Shown: in pieces, positions 1 to 4,776 of the stretch
Position numbering within the stretch: the stretch's first letter is position 1
How the letters are laid out: each line of letters starts with the position of its first letter
Assembly (NCBI GenBank): GCA_027297485.1
Contig: JAPUHZ010000436.1
Location: 1 to 6,410, forward strand
DNA length: 6,410 nt
Direction of reading: 5' to 3'
Source: Deltaproteobacteria bacterium
GTDB lineage: Bacteria > Desulfobacterota_B > Binatia > UBA9968
The notes under the pieces: model-generated
The model's database searches: none
Seen by the model: the letters and a program-made list of their open reading frames with translations, nothing else
What the model was told of the DNA's origin: nothing
Translations under genes and position numbers: made by a program

Positions 1-1
1 G

Positions 2-733
2 ATTTCAATTCCCTCTCTCACTCCAAATCGAGATATTTTCATCAGTATTTTGAAGAGCCGGACCATGGCACAAGAGCTAGTGGAACAGTTTAAACTTAAA
101 GATTATTACAAGGCCCTCCATCTGGAGGATGCGATAAGATCTCTAAAAGGTGCCACAGAGGTCACCCTTTCCAAGGAGGGAGTGATCTCAATCAAAGTAG
201 AAGACAGGAACCCGAAACTGGCGGCGGATATTGCCAATGGCTATACGGGTCATCTCGATCGGCTCATGGCACGGTTCGGCACAGGGACGGCGAGTAACCA
301 GCGGCGTTTTATCAGGGAGCAATTGGTAAAAACCCAGAATGGACTAAAATCAGCCGAGGAGACCTTAAGGCGGTTTCAAGAGAGGAACCGCGCCATTTTG
401 TTGGGAGACATGGCTAACTCTATGAGACTCCCTGGTGCTCAGGTCCCTAAAGTAGGATTGGAGCAAGGCCGGTTGATGCGGGACCTGAAGGTTCAGGAAT
501 CAGTCTACGTCCTTCTTACCCAGCAACTGGAACAGGCCAAGATCGGTGAGGCGCAAGATACCCCTGTGGTCCAGGTTCTCGATCGAGCTGTTCCTGCTAT
601 CCGCAAGTCGAAACCGAAGATCAAACTGAACATGGCCCTGGCCGGAGCCGTGAGTCTCTTTTTGGGAATCTTTCTTGCCTTTTTTTTGGAGTATATTCAA
701 CGCCAGAAACAGCAAATAGCGAATAGTAAATAG
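2..733 (+). CDS. Wzz/GNVR-type polysaccharide co-polymerase, 3' part (5' end outside window)
   Basis: The frame is open from base 2 with no stop and reads like the inside of a Wzz domain (DIFISILKSRTMAQ, then ELVEQFKLKDYY), so the gene begins before the window; the TTG at 50 lies in mid-domain and is not a start. 243 residues are visible. In order: the end of the periplasmic Wzz domain (1-80), a charged region likely to be coiled coil (about 100-135), the GNVR-like segment (YVLLTQQLEQAK, then VQVLDRAVPAIRKSKPK) and one C-terminal membrane helix at about 209-231. Known for the family: these inner-membrane proteins oligomerise and set the chain length of O-antigen, capsule or exopolysaccharide. 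Only about 12 residues follow the helix, so no tyrosine-kinase domain is fused. The last five codons (IANSK) lie in a 7-bp repeat. Family call is firm; the particular polysaccharide is unknown. Confidence 0.88.
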   Translation: MSIPSLTPNRDIFISILKSRTMAQELVEQFKLKDYYKALHLEDAIRSLKGATEVTLSKEGVISIKVEDRNPKLAADIANGYTGHLDRLMARFGTGTASNQRRFIREQLVKTQNGLKSAEETLRRFQERNRAILLGDMANSMRLPGAQVPKVGLEQGRLMRDLKVQESVYVLLTQQLEQAKIGEAQDTPVVQVLDRAVPAIRKSKPKIKLNMALAGAVSLFLGIFLAFFLEYIQRQKQQIANSK

Positions 734-776
734 ATGTCTCTCACCATTCTTCATTTACTATTTACCAATAACCAAT
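714..776. repeat. Degenerate 7-bp repeat with inverted half
   Basis: Three heptamers AAATAGC, GAATAGT and AAATAGA lie head to tail at 714-734, overlapping the stop codon of the Wzz-like gene. After a short spacer, complementary-type heptamers follow (TACTATT 756-762, TACCAAT 763-769, AACCAAT 770-776) right up to the next start codon. The two halves give a perfect 10-bp inverted repeat, 722-731 with 753-762, around a 21-nt loop. It is AT-rich with no T-run after it, so it is not a standard terminator. The same TAGTGAA/TAGC words recur at 1942-1950 and 2131-2139. Confidence 0.6.
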
Positions 777-777
777 C

Positions 778-1944
778 ATGCATGATATTGTGGTAGTAGG
801 GGGTGGGCCTGCCGGTTGTTATGCTGCATCCCTCTTAGGTGCAAAGGGCTTTGATGTCCATGTGCTCGAAGAGGATGCGGTCATCGGTGAGCCTGTGGAT
901 TGCTCGGGGGTTATTGGGGCTGAATCGTTTTCGACATTAGGGCTTCCAGACTCACTCAAGCTGGGAGAGATTCGTACCCTTACCTTTGTTTCTCCTTCCA
1001 AATTAGAATTTCGCTTTTCACCGCCATCTCCTTTGGCCTATATGATAGATCGAGCTTCCTTTGATCGGGCCATTGCCGATAAGACCCTAGCATCCGGCGT
1101 GACTCTTCATTTAGGATCGTCCGTTGTTGATCTAGAGATGCCGGACGGGTGTGTGGAGGTAAATTTCCGAGAGACAAATGGTTCGAGAAAGATACGGGCG
1201 TCGATGGTGATATTGGCTGGCGGGCCCCGTTACAAGCTTCAACGCAAGCTCGGCATGGGGCAACCGGGCGATTTCCTAAGGACGGCGCAAGTGGAGGTGG
1301 CGATCCGGGGTATCAATGAGCCAAAGGTCCTTATGGGGTCGTCAGTGGCTCCCGGTTCCTTTGGTTGGATGGTTCCCTTCCGCCGTAGAAATGAAACTTT
1401 TGCCAGGATTGGTGTTAGCGCCAAGGTAGGTGCAGTCCCCTATCTCGAGAAAATTCTTAAGCAACTTCATTCTGACGGCCATTTGTCCTCTCCCGATGTT
1501 CCTATCCGCTCATGGGTGATTCCTATTACTCCCTTGCAGCGAACATTTGCAGGCCGCGTTCTGGCCGTGGGCGATGCTGCGGGTCAGACAAAGCCAACTA
1601 CCGGGGGAGGAATCTTTTACGGCCTGCTCTGTGCCGAGGCAGCGGCCAGTACGGCCATAGCGGCATTTAAGAGTGGCGACTTCAGCACAGGGACTATGAG
1701 CAAATATGAGGAAGAGTGGCGCAGAAGAGTAGGGCGCGAAATCAAAGTCGGCGCCTTCTTTCGCCGTCTGGCTGAACGCTTGAGCGATGGGGAGATTGAT
1801 GATATTTTTCGCATCGTCCAGTCCGATGGGATTTTGTCTGCGGTGACTAGCAAAGCCCGCTTTGACTGGCACAGGGACGTTATCTATTTTGCCTTGCGCC
1901 ACCCGGCTTTAGGGCGAATCTTTCTTAAGGGACTATTCAGATAG
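778..1944 (+). CDS. FAD-dependent geranylgeranyl reductase family oxidoreductase
   Basis: 388 residues, complete. The N-terminus has the dinucleotide-binding fold: GGGPAG at 8-13 and an acidic residue (E31) ending the second strand for the FAD ribose. Family marks follow: GEPVDCSGVI at 37-46 (the Cys-containing loop of geranylgeranyl reductases), DRASFD at 91-96, FGWMVPF at 195-201 (the YxWxFP-type substrate motif) and VGDAAGQTKPTTGGGI at 264-279 (second FAD motif). Known for the family: members use FAD to reduce isoprenoid double bonds in archaeal lipids, chlorophyll side chains or menaquinone tails; it probably works at the inner membrane face. No Shine-Dalgarno sequence is visible before ATG 778, but the FAD motif starts only seven codons later, so the start is secure. 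It lies 44 bp after the Wzz-like gene and probably belongs to the same transcript. The substrate cannot be told: quinone or polyprenyl carrier are both possible. Confidence 0.87.
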   Translation: MHDIVVVGGGPAGCYAASLLGAKGFDVHVLEEDAVIGEPVDCSGVIGAESFSTLGLPDSLKLGEIRTLTFVSPSKLEFRFSPPSPLAYMIDRASFDRAIADKTLASGVTLHLGSSVVDLEMPDGCVEVNFRETNGSRKIRASMVILAGGPRYKLQRKLGMGQPGDFLRTAQVEVAIRGINEPKVLMGSSVAPGSFGWMVPFRRRNETFARIGVSAKVGAVPYLEKILKQLHSDGHLSSPDVPIRSWVIPITPLQRTFAGRVLAVGDAAGQTKPTTGGGIFYGLLCAEAAASTAIAAFKSGDFSTGTMSKYEEEWRRRVGREIKVGAFFRRLAERLSDGEIDDIFRIVQSDGILSAVTSKARFDWHRDVIYFALRHPALGRIFLKGLFR

Positions 1945-1950
1945 TGAATA

Positions 1951-2130
1951 ATACAAACGCAGTAAGTAAGTTTACATTTCCTCGGTGGAAGGAGCCTTCA
2001 GGCCGAGGGAAATGGGGGTGATTATTCCTACCGTTTGGGCCTTCACCAAGCCTCACGTTCGGTTCCCTCGTCCTTCAGTCTCCTTCCCCTCGGAATAGCC
2101 TCAATGTAACAAATTTAAATACGTTTGTAT
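1951..2130. mobile_element. Candidate MITE (non-autonomous inverted-repeat element)
   Basis: The outer ends ATACAAACG (1951-1959) and CGTTTGTAT (2122-2130) are perfect inverted repeats, and the 9-mer TAGTGAATA lies directly outside both (1942-1950 and 2131-2139) like a target-site duplication. The same data fit 11-bp ends (1949-1959 and 2122-2132) with a 5-bp duplication GTGAA. Beyond the tips, the arms stay imperfectly inverted for roughly 60 nt: TTACATT/AATGTAA (1972-1978, 2103-2109), GGAAGGAG against CTCCTTCC (1987-1994, 2080-2087) and CGAGGGAA against TTCCCTCG (2004-2011, 2063-2070). The left arm also folds on itself (CCTCGG 1980-1985 with CCGAGG 2003-2008). No coding capacity. The left duplication includes the stop codon of the reductase gene, which stays intact. 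Because TAGTGAA is also a local 7-bp repeat word, the duplication might be coincidental. Confidence 0.55.
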
Positions 2131-2163
2131 TAGTGAATAGCAGATTGAAAATGGCAAAGAACA

Positions 2164-3819
2164 ATGCTGAGATACTTTAAAGCTGGAGAGTCGGGATGCT
2201 GGGAAGTTGAGAGGCCTTCAAGGCTTCAAGCCTTCAAGCTTTCCAGTCTTCTAGTCTCTGGGTTATTTTTCTTTTCACTTTTCGGTTCGCTTTTTGCCTT
2301 TGACAGGACCAATGTTCCGTTAAAAAACTGGGGTGGGTTTTCTGTCAACCGTTCCTGGGTATACGATGCATTGGAAAAGATTGTCCTGGCGGGATTGGCA
2401 GAGCAGGTGCTCCTTAACACCAAACCCCTCAGTCGAGTCGAGGCGGCCCGGGTCGTGGCTCAGGCAGTGCGTCGGCTGCAATGGGATCAATATGGGGATT
2501 ACAACCACCGTGGCTATCTGGAGGATATACTTTATCGATTGGTGGAGGAATTTGGCCCCGAGTTAGCCGAGATGGGAGTCAAGACGCCGCTCAATCGAGA
2601 GGCAGCACCAGGTTTTTTCGGGATTCAGGCGGTTGACCATGCGCAGTTCGGGAGCGATTTTGCCGGCAGGTCCCGAAGGGCTGTTAACAGTTTTGGGCGG
2701 CGTGTCAGTAAAGGGGCAAACGCCACGTCTACCCTGGATGGTAGAATTCAGTTGGGTGATTTCTTATCTTTATACTATCAGCCGGAACTTTCCCGGGATA
2801 AAGACAGTTACCAAGGGCGCCTCCTGAACGGTTACGGAAAGCTGACCCTCTGGAATACGGAAATTTTGGTTGGTCGTGAAAGCCTCTGGTGGGGACCTGG
2901 ATTTCGCGGCTCGATGAGTTTTTCCAACAATGCCTTTCCACTTGATCAGGTGCGGTTGAGTTCCGCTGAACCCTTCCGTCTCCCGTGGCTTCTAAGGTAC
3001 CTGGGCCCTATGAAAGTCACCACATTTGTCGCCCAGCTTGAGGAGGATCGCGATATCCCGCACGCCATGGTGGGTGGATGGCGGGCTAATTGGGGGCCCT
3101 CACGCTATTTCGAGTTTGGGTTTAGCCGCCTGTTTCAGTTCGGCGGTAGAGGCCGCGGCACACTTAATCCGGGACAGTTCCTCCGACTACTTTTCGATCA
3201 GGGCAGCGATGATCCTGATAGCCCACTGAACGTCAACAATGTCATGTCATTCGATGGAACGCTAAGGATTCCGGATGTGGAGCGGTATATTTTGATTGCT
3301 CGCGATGCGGCCTTTTATTTTGACTTTGGCTGGGATGATACTCTCTTTGGCCTTTTTGTTCCCGATAAGCCAGGGGGCATCGTGGGGACTTATCTAACCG
3401 GTCTTTTTGGCGATCCGAAGCTCGATCTTCGTCTGGAATATGCCCAGAGCTCCGAAATCATGTTTACTCACGGCATCTATCGGAGCGGATTCACAAACAG
3501 GGGTTCGGTCCTTTCCCATTTTATAGGGACTAAAGGAAGCGAGATTTACGCTCGCCTTACCCGATGGGTTAATCCGGATCTTCTATTAGGATTTGAGGTA
3601 AGTCAGGCTGAGATCGGTCCGACGGGAGCCGGACTACTAGGATTGCCACGAGAAAAGCGTAACTCTCTAGGCTTCGATCTGTCATACCGCCTCTCTTCAG
3701 GCTCCTCAATTTTTCTGAAATATGATTTTGCCCGCGTTAAAGACCGGGGCTTTGTCGCCGGCCGATCCGGGAACGAAAATCTCTTCCGCATAGAATTTAC
3801 CCAGTCGTTTGGAAGATAG
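2164..3819 (+). CDS. Wzi-family capsule/exopolysaccharide outer-membrane protein
   Basis: 551 residues. A positively charged leader is followed by a hydrophobic stretch at about 29-44 (LLVSGLFFFSLFGSLF) and a plausible cleavage site near A45, a signal peptide for export. Residues 65-107 (YDALEKIVLAGLAEQ, then PLSRVEAARVVAQA) resemble an SLH-like helical domain. The rest alternates aromatic and polar residues as in a beta-barrel and holds the Wzi-family signature GRESLWWGPG at 237-246 followed by SNNAFPLDQV at 254-263. Known for the family: E. coli Wzi (about 480 residues) is an outer-membrane barrel that helps attach group 1 capsule to the surface. This one is longer, mainly through its N-terminal domain. 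ATG 2164 is the only usable start, as the frame has a stop at 2146-2148 and no other start codon before the signal peptide; its ribosome site is poor. Codons 7-33 coincide with an 8-bp repeat. Confidence 0.85.
   Translation: MLRYFKAGESGCWEVERPSRLQAFKLSSLLVSGLFFFSLFGSLFAFDRTNVPLKNWGGFSVNRSWVYDALEKIVLAGLAEQVLLNTKPLSRVEAARVVAQAVRRLQWDQYGDYNHRGYLEDILYRLVEEFGPELAEMGVKTPLNREAAPGFFGIQAVDHAQFGSDFAGRSRRAVNSFGRRVSKGANATSTLDGRIQLGDFLSLYYQPELSRDKDSYQGRLLNGYGKLTLWNTEILVGRESLWWGPGFRGSMSFSNNAFPLDQVRLSSAEPFRLPWLLRYLGPMKVTTFVAQLEEDRDIPHAMVGGWRANWGPSRYFEFGFSRLFQFGGRGRGTLNPGQFLRLLFDQGSDDPDSPLNVNNVMSFDGTLRIPDVERYILIARDAAFYFDFGWDDTLFGLFVPDKPGGIVGTYLTGLFGDPKLDLRLEYAQSSEIMFTHGIYRSGFTNRGSVLSHFIGTKGSEIYARLTRWVNPDLLLGFEVSQAEIGPTGAGLLGLPREKRNSLGFDLSYRLSSGSSIFLKYDFARVKDRGFVAGRSGNENLFRIEFTQSFGR
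2182..2262. repeat. 8-bp periodic degenerate repeat inside the 5' end of the Wzi-like gene
   Basis: Bases 2182-2213 split into four purine-rich octamers (GCTGGAGA, GTCGGGAT, GCTGGGAA, GTTGAGAG). After one base, 2215-2262 splits into six pyrimidine-type octamers (CCTTCAAG, GCTTCAAG, CCTTCAAG, CTTTCCAG, TCTTCTAG, TCTCTGGG). The second block is roughly the reverse complement of the first, so the whole is a loose inverted repeat; AAGGCTT-C-AAGCCTT at 2220-2234 is a perfect local palindrome. It encodes residues 7-33 of the Wzi-like protein, including the charged leader and the start of the signal peptide. Confidence 0.6.
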
Positions 3820-3883
3820 GCAAGAGAGCTGGGAAGCCAGGATAATGAACTGCTGGAAGGTTAGAGGGCTCGGAGGGTAGGGT
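3820..3883. repeat. 8-bp periodic degenerate repeat after the Wzi-like gene
   Basis: Starting right after the stop codon, the sequence divides into octamers: GCAAGAGA, GCTGGGAA, GCCAGGAT, AATGAACT, GCTGGAAG, GTTAGAGG, GCTCGGAG, GGTAGGGT. GCTGGGAA is identical to a unit in the block at 2198-2205, and the orientation matches the purine-rich half there. So the same repeat type brackets the Wzi-like gene. The next 80 bases (3884-3962) hold only a weak 7-bp inverted repeat (CCAAACA 3888-3894 with TGTTTGG 3918-3924) and nothing I can name. Confidence 0.55.
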
Positions 3884-3962
3884 ACTTCCAAACATACGAG
3901 GTTCTTAGCTATTTAGTTGTTTGGGTCTGTTCGTCCCAGGGGAGCTTTTTAAACAAATTATA

Positions 3963-3993
3963 TCGACCACGGGGTTTGAAACCCCGCGGTCGA
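3963..3993. repeat. Hairpin 1 of a three-hairpin cluster
   Basis: An odd palindrome centred on G3978: TCGACC (3963-3968) and CGGGGTTT (3970-3977) pair with AAACCCCG (3979-3986) and GGTCGA (3988-3993), with a single A/C mismatch at 3969/3987. No T-run follows, so it is not a typical intrinsic terminator. Probably a REP-like or RNA structural element. Confidence 0.7.
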
Positions 3994-4026
3994 CCAAAGG
4001 GGAGAATTGCCGCTTCTCCCCTTTGG
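3994..4026. repeat. Hairpin 2 of the cluster (perfect 13-bp stem)
   Basis: CCAAAGGGGAGAA (3994-4006) pairs perfectly with TTCTCCCCTTTGG (4014-4026) around a 7-nt loop, TTGCCGC. It starts on the base right after hairpin 1. No T-run follows. Both this and hairpin 1 are followed directly by a copy of related sequence: GAAACCCC occurs at 3978-3985 and again just after this stem. Confidence 0.72.
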
Positions 4027-4045
4027 AAACCCCATCGGTTATGTG

Positions 4046-4063
4046 CCTGCGGCAAGCCGCGGG
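4046..4063. repeat. Hairpin 3 of the cluster, upstream of the HAD gene ribosome site
   Basis: CCTGCGGC (4046-4053) pairs with GCCGCGGG (4056-4063), including one T-G pair; with only AA between, the last C-G pair would open to make a loop. It ends 19 bases before the GGAG ribosome site of the HAD gene, close enough to influence translation if transcribed, but no alternative pairing with the ribosome site is evident. Confidence 0.5.
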
Positions 4064-4082
4064 GTACGCTAATAATCTATTT

Positions 4083-4086
4083 GGAG
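4083..4086 (+). promoter_or_regulatory. Shine-Dalgarno sequence deciding the HAD gene start
   Basis: GGAG at 4083-4086 lies six bases before GTG 4093. This selects GTG 4093 over the TTG codons at 4081 and 4087 and over the ATG at 3976, whose extra 39 codons would run through the hairpin cluster and precede the first strand of the HAD fold. Confidence 0.65.
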
Positions 4087-4092
4087 TTGAAG

Positions 4093-4776
4093 GTGAAATT
4101 TGCGATTTTCTGTGACTTCGACGATACCATTACACGCACGAACGTTACGGACGGAATGCTGGAAAGATTCGCCGATCCTCTGTGGGTCGCGGTCCAGGAA
4201 GATTGGCTAGCAGGAAAGCTGAGTGCCAGAGGGGTGTTGGAAAGCCAGATGCCCTTAGTGACGGTCACCCCACAGGATCTAAATGTTTTTATTGACTCTA
4301 TCGAGCTGGATCCTCTCTTCGCCGAATTTGCCCTATCCTGTAGCGAAAAAAATGATTCCCTTTACATCCTTAGCGATGGATTCGACTATTGGATTGAAAG
4401 GATCCTTCGACGGGCCCTGTCTGCCTATAACGGAGCGGCGAAAAAAATATCTGTCTTTGCCTGTAGCCTAAGGCTGAACGAGAACAAATTTGCTATCTCT
4501 TTTCCCTACTTTCCACAGGGCTGTATCCATGGTTGTGCAACATGCAAGCCCGCTCTCTTCGATAAGTTGAAGGCCTCTGGGGAAAAAACGATTGTCATCG
4601 GCGACGGGGTATCTGATCTTCTCGTAGCCAAAGGCGCAGATCTCGTCCTAGCGAAGGCCGGACTCAGGGAATTCTGTGAAAAGGATGGCATCCCCAGCCA
4701 GCAGTTTGGTGACTTCCGCGATGTGATGCGGATTATCAATGCCTTTCGGGGGGAAAGCTTGGGAGGCCCATTATGA
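4093..4776 (+). CDS. MtnX-like HAD-superfamily phosphatase
   Basis: 227 residues from GTG 4093. All four HAD motifs are present: DFDDT at 8-12 (nucleophile D8, acid/base D10), a serine in YILSDG (S94), lysine K152 in CKPALFDKL, and GDGVSD at 170-175 (D171, D175, which hold Mg2+). The layout, with a helical cap after motif I, fits subfamily IB and resembles phosphoserine phosphatase and the methionine-salvage phosphatase MtnX (B. subtilis about 235 residues). The run CIHGCATCKP, with Cys at 144, 148 and 151 just before the motif III lysine, is the part most like MtnX. Known role of MtnX: removes phosphate from a methylthiopentenyl phosphate intermediate. No other salvage gene is here, so that substrate is not supported. 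It is cytoplasmic. Its stop overlaps the aminotransferase start (ATGA), implying coupled translation and a shared pathway. Confidence 0.83.
   Translation: MKFAIFCDFDDTITRTNVTDGMLERFADPLWVAVQEDWLAGKLSARGVLESQMPLVTVTPQDLNVFIDSIELDPLFAEFALSCSEKNDSLYILSDGFDYWIERILRRALSAYNGAAKKISVFACSLRLNENKFAISFPYFPQGCIHGCATCKPALFDKLKASGEKTIVIGDGVSDLLVAKGADLVLAKAGLREFCEKDGIPSQQFGDFRDVMRIINAFRGESLGGPL
4761..4766 (+). promoter_or_regulatory. Strong Shine-Dalgarno sequence for the aminotransferase
   Basis: GGGAGG lies six bases before ATG 4773, inside the end of the HAD gene. Together with the 4-base ATGA overlap this fixes the aminotransferase start and points to translation coupled to the HAD gene. Confidence 0.75.

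Noticed and set aside
50..52. TTG as start of the Wzz-like gene
   Set aside because: The frame continues upstream to base 2 with Wzz-like sequence, so the gene is truncated by the window edge and begins earlier.
1510..1902. 130-codon minus-strand open frame
   Set aside because: Lies wholly inside the reductase gene, whose second FAD motif is encoded on the opposite strand; no independent support.
2151..2180. Nine-codon leader peptide frame before the Wzi-like gene
   Set aside because: Too short, overlaps the main start, and shows no regulatory codon run or ribosome site.
3958..3963. TTATAT as a -10 box for the HAD operon
   Set aside because: No -35-like hexamer lies at a suitable distance upstream.
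3963..4063. Hairpin cluster as intrinsic terminators of the Wzi-like gene
   Set aside because: None of the stems is followed by a T-run on either strand; structural or REP-like role fits better.
3976..4092. ATG 3976 as start of the HAD gene, giving 39 extra residues
   Set aside because: The extra codons run through the hairpin cluster, have no resemblance to a HAD N-terminus, and a GGAG ribosome site supports GTG 4093.
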